A stretch of DNA of 43,892 bases from IMG/VR virus record IMGVR_UViG_3300023179_003210, positions 1 to 43,892 of that record; one strand, given 5' to 3'. The position numbers and the translations under genes are program-made. The notes under the pieces were generated by a model. The model ran no database searches, had not been told where the DNA came from, and saw nothing but the letters and a program-made list of their open reading frames with translations. Positions 24,610-32,536 of the stretch are shown in pieces; position 1 is the stretch's first letter, and each line of letters starts with the position of its first letter. This stretch comes from a virus.

Positions 24610-25325
24610 CTTCTAAACCTGATAAAATTTATTTAATCCATTATACTAAGCTAACCGATAGATTAGCAAAGATTAAACCTATACTTGATGCCACGGGAAT
24701 CCCTTGGGAGATTATTGCTGCATATGATAAAGAATTCTTTATTGATTATCCTGAACAATTAAGAGAGGTATATAGAACAGAACCTGATATATTTAAACAA
24801 AAGGTTGGAAGTCTATGGGACAGTAATGTTCATCATTATAGAGAGTTAAATTTACCAGAAATATCATGTACTGCTAAACATATTATGGCATTAGCCAAAA
24901 TATCAATGGAATGTCCTAATTATGGTATGATTCTTGAAGATGATGCTGTATTTGAACCAGAGTTTGCTGATAAATTTAGAAAATATATGAATGATACCCC
25001 CGAAGATTGGGATGCTATTTTTATGGGAGAAGGTTGTGGGGTAGATTATCAAAAATCTCGAATTTCTAGGGGGCAAGCATATTCCGATAATTGTTTTAGA
25101 GTCGGGCATCCCGCTACAAACTGTGCAGAAGCATATTTAATTAAACCCGATATAGCTAAATTGATTGTTCAATCAGTTATTCCATTTCATTTAGTATCAG
25201 ATTGGGAATTAGCCTATCAATTTTACAAGTTTGATGCTATTGTTTATTGGTGGGTACCTTCCATCGTGTCACAAGGTTCAAAAGATGGATCATATAAATC
25301 AGAATTAGACTTAGGACAACGATGA
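24606..25325 (+). CDS. GT25-like glycosyltransferase
   Basis: A 239-residue protein of the glycosyltransferase family 25 (LPS biosynthesis) type. The N terminus DKIYLIHYTKLTDRLAKI and CTAKHIMALAKI ('S...SH..al' position) are typical, and GMILEDDAVFEPEF holds the EDD acidic motif. CAEAYLIKPDIAKL fits the 'gY.i....a..l' segment. Family members add galactose or similar sugars to LPS or protein. ATGA overlaps on both sides. Confidence 0.8.
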   Translation: MTSKPDKIYLIHYTKLTDRLAKIKPILDATGIPWEIIAAYDKEFFIDYPEQLREVYRTEPDIFKQKVGSLWDSNVHHYRELNLPEISCTAKHIMALAKISMECPNYGMILEDDAVFEPEFADKFRKYMNDTPEDWDAIFMGEGCGVDYQKSRISRGQAYSDNCFRVGHPATNCAEAYLIKPDIAKLIVQSVIPFHLVSDWELAYQFYKFDAIVYWWVPSIVSQGSKDGSYKSELDLGQR

Positions 25326-26290
25326 AAACTTTAGCATTTTATCAACCACATATGGATTTACAAGGAACTGGAGTATCATACTTCGATTATTGTCATTTCA
25401 ACCAATCCTTATTAGGAAATAAATCTATTATGATCTATGATGAGAATAATTCTTATAATAGTCCATTAGTAATTGATAAATTTAGGAAGCATAATATTGA
25501 ATTGATATGATTGAAAGGTTCTGAAAATATGTCAGAACTCGAAGAAACATTATCACTCTGTAAGGCAGATGCTTGTTACATTCAGAAGACAGGTAAACTA
25601 CATGATGGTAGGTATGTTCGTAATGTCCCGATGTTTATTCATGTGGTGGGAATGTATAATGAACCACATGGCAAGGTATATGCATATGTCTCTGAATGGT
25701 CAAGTATCCATTGTTCACAAGGAACTCTCCCATATATTCCCTACTGTGTTCATTTACCTGATACTGAAGAGGATTTTAGAGCGCATTTAGGAATTCCTGC
25801 TGGTGCAATTGTGTTCGGCAGGATGGGTGGATATTACGGATGGGATATTCCATTCGTCAATGATACAATATCACATATTTTACAAAAAAGAGATGATATA
25901 TATTTCTTATTTGCTCAAACCCCTCAATTTATTAATCATCCGCATGTGATAAATGTAGAACCTTTTGCAGATTTAATGACTAAAAGGCGTTTTATCAATA
26001 CTTGTGATGCAATGATTCATGCACGGCAAGTTGGTGAAAGTTTTGGAGCAGCATGTGCAGAGTTTTCTTTATGTAATAAACCTGTCATAACTTATAAACA
26101 TAGTCCAGAGAAGAATCATATTTTTACATTGAAAGATAAAGGTGTATATTATGAAAATGCACGAGATTTATATAGTGTATTGTCTGGATTTTCTAAAAAT
26201 GAAGATGGTAAAGATTGGAATGCTTATAAACACTTTGCGCCTGACCAAGTGATGAAAAAGTTTAAAACTGTTTTCCTCGATGCCTTATAA
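25322..26290 (+). pseudogene. GT-B glycosyltransferase split by an in-frame TGA
   Basis: One continuous frame of 322 codons broken by a single TGA at 25508-25510. The first 62 codons (MKTLAFYQPHMDLQGTGVSY...) are the N-terminal Rossmann half of a GT-B enzyme. The following part continues seamlessly (ADACYIQKTGKLHDGRYV, GAIVFGRMGGY, ARQVGESFGAACAEFSLCNK, the GT-B 'E.fG...aE' donor site, then PVITYK). Translation of the larger piece could restart at TTG 25511 or ATG 25529. Nonsense mutation, readthrough, or two-piece protein are the options; I favour mutation or sequence error. Confidence 0.75.
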
Positions 26291-27015
26291 TGAGAACGGC
26301 CATTTGCTTTTCGGGAGAAATGCGCTCCCTAGATAAAACTTATCCACTTTTAGAAAGAAATATCCTTTCTAAATTTACAAATTATGATATTTTTATTTTT
26401 ACATGGCAAGATGATCCTGATTTGGATAAAATGAATATCCTTATAGATAATAAAAATGTTAAGGCATTTCATACTGAAACTAGACAATCATTCCATACAG
26501 AGTTAGTTAATGGGAACGCTACCCAAGCAATGTTTCGACAGTTATATTGTGTTCAACAGTGTAATAGATTGAAACAGAAATATGAAGAATCTGGAGGCTA
26601 TAAGTATGATACTGTAGTACGCATTCGTCCCGATCTTCTTTTATTAGACGACACCAGTTTACCTAATAATATTGAAAGTTATGATTTTTCTAAATTATGG
26701 GTGATGGACCATGATAATTGGCATGGATACTGTGACCGTTTGTATATTTCCAATTCAAAAAACATAGACATAATTTCTAATGGGTTTGAACAATTACCCT
26801 ATTATATTAAGACTGGTGCCACTAGTTTTTATGAAGCATTTCTTATGTTTATAGTTCATTGTAATGATATAAAAATTGAAACGTTAAACTCGTTAAAAAC
26901 TTGTTTACTTAGAACAAACGGTGACAAAGAGGGAGAATTGATACATGTTCAGCAAGGAACAGTTATTAAAAAACCCGAAGGAATATGGCATACTAAATTA
27001 TCTTGCTATATTTAG
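26290..27015 (+). CDS. Putative phage glycosyltransferase
   Basis: A 241-residue protein starting MRTAICFSGEMRSLDKTYP, a style common to a group of phage and marine bacterial transferases. YDTVVRIRPDLLL (~residues 108-120) is the 'R.RPD' segment typical of that group, and the C-terminal half contains WVMDHDNWHGYCDRLYIS with acidic residues near a predicted active site. No exact CAZy family assigned. The first base overlaps the previous stop (TAATG). Confidence 0.55.
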   Translation: MRTAICFSGEMRSLDKTYPLLERNILSKFTNYDIFIFTWQDDPDLDKMNILIDNKNVKAFHTETRQSFHTELVNGNATQAMFRQLYCVQQCNRLKQKYEESGGYKYDTVVRIRPDLLLLDDTSLPNNIESYDFSKLWVMDHDNWHGYCDRLYISNSKNIDIISNGFEQLPYYIKTGATSFYEAFLMFIVHCNDIKIETLNSLKTCLLRTNGDKEGELIHVQQGTVIKKPEGIWHTKLSCYI

Positions 27016-27044
27016 TTGAAATATCTATATGTAGTCTATTAATA
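27016..27044 (+). promoter_or_regulatory. Promoter abutting the gene at 27052
   Basis: TTGAAA, exactly 17 bases, TTAATA, seven bases, ATG at 27052. An inverted repeat TAATA-GTA-TATTA (27040-27052) covers the -10 and reaches the A of the start codon. Confidence 0.6.
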
Positions 27045-27051
27045 GTATATT

Positions 27052-27237
27052 ATGGCAATGACAACAACTGGCGTATTTGGCGCTTCTTCCTTTCACGATC
27101 CTCTTCGCGGACCCGCACCCACACAAACTCCTCCCGAACCCACAAATGCTGATATTCTCCGTGAGAATATTGAAAAATTTATTAAGGGTGAAATTACTGC
27201 GGCTCAATTAGAAGTTATTAAGAAATCCCTTAGTTAA
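27052..27237 (+). CDS. Small proline-rich hypothetical protein, 61 aa
   Basis: A 61-residue protein: a Thr/Pro-rich N-terminal half (RGPAPTQTPPEPTNAD) and a helical C-terminal half (ILRENIEKFIKGEITAAQLE). An ATG six bases later (27058) is a possible alternative start; the upstream promoter spacing favours 27052. Monocistronic by appearance, with a new promoter right after it. Confidence 0.55.
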   Translation: MAMTTTGVFGASSFHDPLRGPAPTQTPPEPTNADILRENIEKFIKGEITAAQLEVIKKSLS

Positions 27238-27240
27238 AGT

Positions 27241-27269
27241 TTGACCATTATCGCATCATATGTTATAGT
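27241..27269 (+). promoter_or_regulatory. Promoter abutting the nucleotidyltransferase gene
   Basis: TTGACC, exactly 17 bases, TATAGT, eight bases, ATG at 27278. A TGT extended -10 precedes it. The dyad ATAGTAT-G-ATACTAT (27265-27279) spans the -10 and start codon. Confidence 0.65.
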
Positions 27270-27277
27270 ATGATACT

Positions 27278-28288
27278 ATGGGAGGAAAACTTTTACAATC
27301 TGTCTGGAATTTACCAGAAAAACGACTATCGAATGACGAGTATTTGTCATTCAAATCTGCCGTTTCTGATAAATTATCCAAAATCTTTCCTAAGAGTGTT
27401 AGGATTGACTCTGCTCCCGCTATCCGTAGTAAGGAATCCCATGGGGATTTAGATATTATCTGCGGAGTTGATCATTATTTCAATTCAAAACAATTGATTG
27501 AAGATGCTTTTGGTGTAAAAGTTCATGCCAATTCCAATGTTTTATCATTTCCGGTGGATGGATTTCAAGTGGATATTACGTTTGTACCGATTGACGAATT
27601 TCAATCATCTATAGACTATACAAGTTGGGGGGATGCTTCTAACTTAGTTGGTAGAATCGCACATAAATTTGGTTTACATCATGGACATGTGGGATTGTCA
27701 TTTTGGATTCGTCAAGGTTTATTTGATAAATCATTAATGTTTCTTGATAATGATCATGTGATGGAAAAATTGATCCTTACTAGAGATTTTTCAATCATTC
27801 TGCCCCTGTTGGGATTCGATTATGACCGTTGGAAACAAGGTTTTGATACGAATGAAGAAGTATATCATTGGGTTGCATCTTCTAAGTATTTCAATGCTGA
27901 AATTTTCGACTATGAAAGCTTGAACCATATCAACAGAGTTCGTAATAAAAAGCGAGCAATGTATGCAGGTTTTATTGAATGGTTGGAACAAAACAGTTGG
28001 AAGTATAATAGATACGTTTTTCAACGTAGAGAATACTATCTTCCGATGTGGGCTATGCAATTCCCTAACTTAAAACCGTCAATTGAACACCATAAGTTAG
28101 AATATGAACAGAATAAAAAGTTCAAAAGCAAACTTAATGGTGAATTGGTAATGGAATTATTAGGTATTTCCAATGGAAAGGAAGTCGGACATGTTATATC
28201 TGAAATGAAGAGAATGTTTAGTAAAGAAAAATATATCAGTATGCCTCAAGAATTAATCAATAAATTAATTTTAAGCTTTAAACAATGA
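27278..28288 (+). CDS. Pol beta-type nucleotidyltransferase
   Basis: A 336-residue protein with a polymerase-beta-fold active site: SKESHGDLDIICG (about residues 50-62, GD.D metal ligands) and a third acidic residue in FQVDITFVPI (~90-99). The C terminus, LGISNGKEVGHVISEMKRMF, resembles the helical tail of CCA-adding/poly(A) polymerase enzymes ('G..iG.il..l'). It could modify RNA ends, a protein or a small molecule. Start at 27278 set by the promoter; an ATG at 27270 overlaps the transcription start. Overlaps the next gene by four bases. Confidence 0.65.
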   Translation: MGGKLLQSVWNLPEKRLSNDEYLSFKSAVSDKLSKIFPKSVRIDSAPAIRSKESHGDLDIICGVDHYFNSKQLIEDAFGVKVHANSNVLSFPVDGFQVDITFVPIDEFQSSIDYTSWGDASNLVGRIAHKFGLHHGHVGLSFWIRQGLFDKSLMFLDNDHVMEKLILTRDFSIILPLLGFDYDRWKQGFDTNEEVYHWVASSKYFNAEIFDYESLNHINRVRNKKRAMYAGFIEWLEQNSWKYNRYVFQRREYYLPMWAMQFPNLKPSIEHHKLEYEQNKKFKSKLNGELVMELLGISNGKEVGHVISEMKRMFSKEKYISMPQELINKLILSFKQ

Positions 28289-28584
28289 AAAAATATACAT
28301 TAAATGAAATATTAAAAAATCAAGAAACATTTGAAAAATGTTTACATGGTTCATTAATCTTGTTTCCTAAAGAATCTGAACAATTTCAATATAGTGGATT
28401 TATTACTGCTGCATTATTAAATGATTATGCTTCATCAGAAGCAACATTAGGAATTAAAAATTTCAGTGGATGGAATACTTTCCATTTTTCAACAAAAGAA
28501 GAACTTCGACAGTTTCTCTCATGTAAACCAGAAATATGTTCACCTACCGCAGCATCTGATAACGATTGTTATGTTTTAGAATAA
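28285..28584 (+). CDS. Hypothetical protein, 99 aa
   Basis: A 99-residue protein with no recognised family (MKKYTLNEILKNQETFEKCL...). It bridges the nucleotidyltransferase (ATGA overlap) and gene 46, so it marks the right border of the accessory island. Confidence 0.5.
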   Translation: MKKYTLNEILKNQETFEKCLHGSLILFPKESEQFQYSGFITAALLNDYASSEATLGIKNFSGWNTFHFSTKEELRQFLSCKPEICSPTAASDNDCYVLE

Positions 28585-28590
28585 TTATAA

Positions 28591-30339
28591 ATGAAAAAAG
28601 TAATTTTTGAAAAGATTCGATTAAGAAATTTCCTGTCATATGGTACAGAACCTACTGAATTGGTATTTCAAAATGGAATTAATTTCATAACAGGATTCAA
28701 TAAAGATGATAATTCCTATAATGGAGTTGGTAAGACTTCATTGATAGTAGAATCTCTTTCATTTGTTTTGTTCGGTAGCACTTACCGAACAATGACACAT
28801 AAGGAGATTAAGAATGATGATGCCCGAAATGACTGCATAGTAGAATGCTGGTACACCGTGAATGGTGTTCGGTATGCCATTATGCGGTCTATTTCACCTG
28901 ACATTTTAACCCGTACAATCATCCACGATGACGGTAGAGAAGAAGATAAGACAAAGACTAAACCTGAAACTACTAAGGATATTATCAATGATCTAGGCAT
29001 TACTAAAGAAGTATTCACCAATACTATCGTAATGACTAGTAAGGAATCGTCCTCGTTCCTGTCTCAAGATAAGTCTCTTAAGACTAAATTTATTGAAGGC
29101 ATTCTCGGATTAGAGGTATTTTCTAAGTTGGCAAAGGATGCTAAAGATGAATATACTGCCAAAAACACCGAATGGGGTAAAGAAGAAGCCCGATTACAAG
29201 AGCTTATAAAATCTATAGAACGGGATCAAGTCTATGCAGATTCTCATGAGGATCGTCGTGCTAAATTACTAAAGGATCATGATGAATTATTGAACCAACT
29301 TAAGGCTATTCATCCAATTGATTTATCCACTGAACTAGTTCAGATAGCGAGAGATATCGAACTTAAAAAAGCCGCTATAGTCAATATACAAGGTAAACAA
29401 CAACGGGCATCTACTAGAAAAACAGAACTTTCTATAGAATTGCGCAACGAACGCAACAAACTTAAATCATTAGTTGATAAACCTGCTAATTGCCCGACAT
29501 GTAAGCGTCCATTTGATAATCATCAAGAACATAATTTTGAGGAAGAGAGAAAACAGATCGAAATCTCAATTGCTGATTATGAAGACAAGCTTTCTAAATT
29601 AGAGGGTGTTATAAAAATATTAGATTCTAATCACTTGATAACCAACAATGAAGTGGCTGCATTAGTTAATAAAAATATCAAGACCCAAGAAGATCAAGAC
29701 AGATATCATAAATCTCAAGATCGAATATTAAGTATTACTAAAGAACGCGCAAACATTAGAACATCTACCAACCCATTTGCAGAAAAGATTGAACAAGACA
29801 AGGAACTTTTAAATAAAAAACGTGAGTTAGTTGATAACCTGAAAGAGGAAATGATAGTCTTAGAGGGATTAAAAATAACATTCTCTCCCACAGGGGTTAA
29901 AGCATATATCACTAGCAAGATTCTTGACGTAGTTAATGAACGTCTTAATTTCTATTTGAAAAGATTAAATACCCCATGTTCTATTAGCTTCGATGAATTT
30001 TTTGAAGAGACGGTAATTAATAAAGCAGGTAAAGAAATCTCATATGACCGTCTATCTGATGGTGAAAAAGGTAGAGTATGTTTCTCTATGCTATTCACTT
30101 TTAGAGATATACGTAGGTTACAAAGTAACGTAACCGTAAACATATCTGTGTTTGATGAATTATTTGATTCATCAATTGATATAAATGCAACAGAAGAAAT
30201 AATGGAATTGCTTAAAACTATGAGCGAACAGAACGAAGAAGCATACTATATCATAACACATAATCCTAGCAATGTCATGGTAGTAGATTCTAATATCATT
30301 CATTTAGAAAAGAAAAACGGCATAACAACAATCTTATAA
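28591..30339 (+). CDS. 46: Recombination nuclease subunit gp46 (Rad50/SbcC-like)
   Basis: A 582-residue SMC-like ATPase (T4 gp46: 560). N-terminal IRLRNFLSYG and Walker A GVGKTS (~residues 47-52). A coiled coil with the zinc hook CPTC at residues 301-304. The C-terminal signature RLSDGEKGRV, Walker B VNISVFDELFDSS and H-loop YIITHNP. It pairs with gp47 to resect DNA ends. Its partner is 18 kb away, whereas in T4 the two are neighbours. Confidence 0.93.
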   Translation: MKKVIFEKIRLRNFLSYGTEPTELVFQNGINFITGFNKDDNSYNGVGKTSLIVESLSFVLFGSTYRTMTHKEIKNDDARNDCIVECWYTVNGVRYAIMRSISPDILTRTIIHDDGREEDKTKTKPETTKDIINDLGITKEVFTNTIVMTSKESSSFLSQDKSLKTKFIEGILGLEVFSKLAKDAKDEYTAKNTEWGKEEARLQELIKSIERDQVYADSHEDRRAKLLKDHDELLNQLKAIHPIDLSTELVQIARDIELKKAAIVNIQGKQQRASTRKTELSIELRNERNKLKSLVDKPANCPTCKRPFDNHQEHNFEEERKQIEISIADYEDKLSKLEGVIKILDSNHLITNNEVAALVNKNIKTQEDQDRYHKSQDRILSITKERANIRTSTNPFAEKIEQDKELLNKKRELVDNLKEEMIVLEGLKITFSPTGVKAYITSKILDVVNERLNFYLKRLNTPCSISFDEFFEETVINKAGKEISYDRLSDGEKGRVCFSMLFTFRDIRRLQSNVTVNISVFDELFDSSIDINATEEIMELLKTMSEQNEEAYYIITHNPSNVMVVDSNIIHLEKKNGITTIL

Positions 30340-30342
30340 ATA
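30335..30342 (+). promoter_or_regulatory. Late promoter TATAAATA before thioredoxin
   Basis: TATAAATA followed by C, identical to the T4 late consensus and to the copy at 16858, overlapping the end of gene 46 and eight bases before the thioredoxin ATG. No -35-like TTG is present at the right distance, as expected for gp55-type promoters. Confidence 0.55.
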
Positions 30343-30350
30343 CATAACTT

Positions 30351-30644
30351 ATGGAAACAACAAACGAACAAACAGCAGTAATAAAGAAATCCCAAGACGA
30401 TAATCTTATCATCTATTACGGGGCAACATGGTGTGGTCCGTGCCGCGCAATGGCACCTACATTAGGACAATTAGAAGGAGTTATTAATATTATTAAAGTT
30501 GACATTGATGAATGTAGTAACTTAGCCAATGGCGAAGGAATTAGAGCAGTTCCGACTATTATTCATTATAAAAATGGATTAGAAGTTAATCGGGTTGTTG
30601 GAGGCAAGACAAAGGACGAAATAGTGAGACTTTATAATAGTTAA
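30351..30644 (+). CDS. Thioredoxin
   Basis: A 97-residue thioredoxin-fold protein with the active site WCGPC in YYGATWCGPCRAM (~residues 27-31), the cis-proline in AVPTIIHYKNG and the final VGGKTKDEI. It would act as electron donor for ribonucleotide reductase or other reductases. It has a late-type promoter of its own. Confidence 0.92.
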   Translation: METTNEQTAVIKKSQDDNLIIYYGATWCGPCRAMAPTLGQLEGVINIIKVDIDECSNLANGEGIRAVPTIIHYKNGLEVNRVVGGKTKDEIVRLYNS

Positions 30645-30657
30645 CCTAAAACATCAT

Positions 30658-30686
30658 TTGATAATGAAAAGAAGCCATGTTAAATA
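30658..30686 (+). promoter_or_regulatory. Promoter with -10 in hairpin, before the gene at 30695
   Basis: TTGATA, exactly 17 bases, TAAATA with an extended TGT, then eight bases to the ATG at 30695. The spacer forms the left arm of a 17-bp hairpin and the -10 enters its loop. Confidence 0.55.
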
Positions 30687-30705
30687 TTTTTAACATGGCT
30701 TCTTT
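30668..30705 (+). promoter_or_regulatory. 17-bp hairpin covering the start codon of the gene at 30695
   Basis: Perfect 17-base arms (30668-30684 and 30689-30705) with a four-base loop. The right arm contains ATGGCT, the start of the glycosyltransferase. A read-through mRNA from thioredoxin would fold the start away; an mRNA from the promoter at 30658 starts past the left arm and leaves it open. It may also act as a terminator (the right arm ends in TTT). Confidence 0.6.
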
Positions 30706-32044
30706 CGTTAATCCGAATACAAATATCAAAATACCGGGTATCACTCCGGTTAAACCCGTCGTTCAACCTATACATGGGCATCCTCTTTCTCCTTTCAGAC
30801 AGAAGTTAGGCGTTGTGGCTATTCAATCTAAAGGGTGGACTTCCCTTGCTAAACCGGAAGCATTCAAAATCCCTGTTCCCGGCGAAGGATTGCCTAGAGT
30901 AATTCATTACTGTGCAGACCAATCAGGATGTGGGTTCTGGCGTATGATATGGCCCGCTGATGATCTACTAGCCTATAATAAAGCAGTTGTAATGACTTTA
31001 TATCAAATGGTTACGTTTGCACAGTTTTATGGCGGTATTGATGCGGTGAGACTACAGCGCCAATGTACTGAAAATCAGTTAGAATTTGTTAAATTCCTTC
31101 GCACCGTTTCTGATGAAATCAAACGTCAAACAGGTAAAGGATTCCGTATTATTTGGGAAGTGGACGATGTGGTTCTCCCACATACTGATATCCCTGATTA
31201 TAATGCATGCAAAGCGGGATTCACTGATGATAAAATTCATGTTACTGTTAGGGAGATTGTAAAATATGTGGATGAAATGACCGTTGTTTCTGAATACATG
31301 AAACAACATTATAAAAAACATCTTGAATTTGATAAAATTTCAGTTGTTCCTAATTATGCTCCTAAACATTTAGTTGACGTTGGATTTAATCTAGAAAAGA
31401 TTATGTTCAATTATAAAAAGAGTAAGAACAAGAAACCCCGTATTCTGTACGCAGGTAGTGCCACTCATTTTGATGTAACTAATAATAATCATCAAAGAGA
31501 TGATTTCCAATATATCACTGATTATATATTAGATGATATTATCAATAAAAAGAAATATGAATGGGTCTTCCTTGGAGGCGCATTACCATATAGATTGCGC
31601 GAATATATCGGTAGAGGGGTAGAGTTCCATCCATGGATTCCTCTACCAGAATATCCTGATAAGATTAGAAATCTTAATTGCCAAATCATGCTAGCCCCTC
31701 TTGCTAATAACGTGTTCAACAGAGCAAAGTCAAATATCAAATTAACTGAAGGTGGAGCATTTGGTATCCCTGTTATTGCTCAAAATCTCGAATGTTATAA
31801 TTCAGACGGATGGAAATATCTATTCAATACGGGTGCAGAAATGATGCAAATGATAGACGATGTTCTCAAAACCCCAAGAGCATATGAAGAAGCTGTGGAA
31901 TTTGGTAGAGAATATGCAGCGAAATATCATTTAAAAGATCACCTAGATGAACTTGTCACTCTATATACTACCCCTTACGGCGACGAAAAACGCAAGGAAA
32001 GTAAATGGTTCTATGAACTAAACAAAGAACAGTTTAAACAATAA
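30695..32044 (+). CDS. GT-B (GT4-like) glycosyltransferase
   Basis: 449 residues from ATG 30695 (MASFVNPN); the ATG at 30677 lies in the left arm of the hairpin and is less likely. The N-terminal half has GCGFWRMIWPADDL and IIWEVDDVVLPHTD (acceptor domain); the C-terminal half has RILYAGSATHFD, WVFLGGALP and the donor-binding stretch NIKLTEGGAFGIPVIAQ, the E.ga.G.PVI pattern of GT4-like enzymes. It lies outside the main island, between thioredoxin and the replication genes. Confidence 0.8.
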   Translation: MASFVNPNTNIKIPGITPVKPVVQPIHGHPLSPFRQKLGVVAIQSKGWTSLAKPEAFKIPVPGEGLPRVIHYCADQSGCGFWRMIWPADDLLAYNKAVVMTLYQMVTFAQFYGGIDAVRLQRQCTENQLEFVKFLRTVSDEIKRQTGKGFRIIWEVDDVVLPHTDIPDYNACKAGFTDDKIHVTVREIVKYVDEMTVVSEYMKQHYKKHLEFDKISVVPNYAPKHLVDVGFNLEKIMFNYKKSKNKKPRILYAGSATHFDVTNNNHQRDDFQYITDYILDDIINKKKYEWVFLGGALPYRLREYIGRGVEFHPWIPLPEYPDKIRNLNCQIMLAPLANNVFNRAKSNIKLTEGGAFGIPVIAQNLECYNSDGWKYLFNTGAEMMQMIDDVLKTPRAYEEAVEFGREYAAKYHLKDHLDELVTLYTTPYGDEKRKESKWFYELNKEQFKQ

Positions 32045-32046
32045 GC

Positions 32047-32075
32047 TTGACATACTTTGAGAAGACATGTAATAT
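32047..32075 (+). promoter_or_regulatory. Consensus promoter overlapping a start-codon hairpin
   Basis: TTGACA, exactly 17 bases, TAATAT, five bases, ATG at 32081. The -10 sits in the loop of the hairpin at 32058-32091, the same design as at 30658. Confidence 0.65.
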
Positions 32076-32091
32076 GCCACATGTCTTCTCA
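32058..32091 (+). promoter_or_regulatory. 13-bp hairpin covering the start codon of the gene at 32081
   Basis: Perfect 13-base arms (32058-32070 and 32079-32091), eight-base loop. The right arm contains the ATG and first codons. Read-through mRNA would mask the start. Confidence 0.6.
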
Positions 32092-32488
32092 TGTCAAACT
32101 AGATAAACTCGTTAAATTAATTAATAAGAACCTTTACACCCTTTATAAACAAGGAGAGGTTTCTCACTATACTTATATTTTGGAGGTATTAAAAAATACC
32201 CTTCGATCTTCACAGGCTAATGAAATATTTGGTACTTTTCTTGGTCAAGTTCCACAGAAATACTCCAAACGCACATATATAACTTATGATATAGGATATT
32301 ATAGAGGAATGGAATATCCACAAACAACCCGTATTAAATTTTTTGGAGGCGAGGTAGATAATGACTGGTTAGATAATCGCATCAAAACATTAAATGCTAT
32401 GGCAGTTAAATTACCGTACGAAGATATGTGTCATACCGACGAAGAAGGTATTTTTGATTTTAATCACCTTCGCCGCTTTAAATTTTAA
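32081..32488 (+). CDS. Hypothetical protein, 135 aa
   Basis: 135 residues from the ATG at 32081 (MSSHVKLDKLVKLINKN); a TTG at 32057 would extend it through the promoter and is unlikely. The middle has a repeat-free alpha/beta look (YITYDIGYYRGMEYP). No family recognised. Own promoter and hairpin upstream; a further promoter follows its stop. Confidence 0.6.
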   Translation: MSSHVKLDKLVKLINKNLYTLYKQGEVSHYTYILEVLKNTLRSSQANEIFGTFLGQVPQKYSKRTYITYDIGYYRGMEYPQTTRIKFFGGEVDNDWLDNRIKTLNAMAVKLPYEDMCHTDEEGIFDFNHLRRFKF

Positions 32489-32497
32489 GATAATAGT

Positions 32498-32526
32498 TTG
32501 AACAAACCCCAAAAACATGTTAAGAT
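32498..32526 (+). promoter_or_regulatory. Promoter abutting the gene at 32537
   Basis: TTGAAC, exactly 17 bases, TAAGAT with extended TGT, ten bases, ATG at 32537. The dyad ATAGT-AATC-ACTAT (32525-32538) lies between -10 and the start codon, as at 27265. Confidence 0.6.
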
Positions 32527-32536
32527 AGTAATCACT

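Noticed and set aside
25322-26290. TGA recoded as an amino acid in this phage
   Set aside because: Many intact genes end in TGA, often as ATGA overlaps with the next start (for example gp47, ATP-grasp, gp41), so TGA is a normal stop here.
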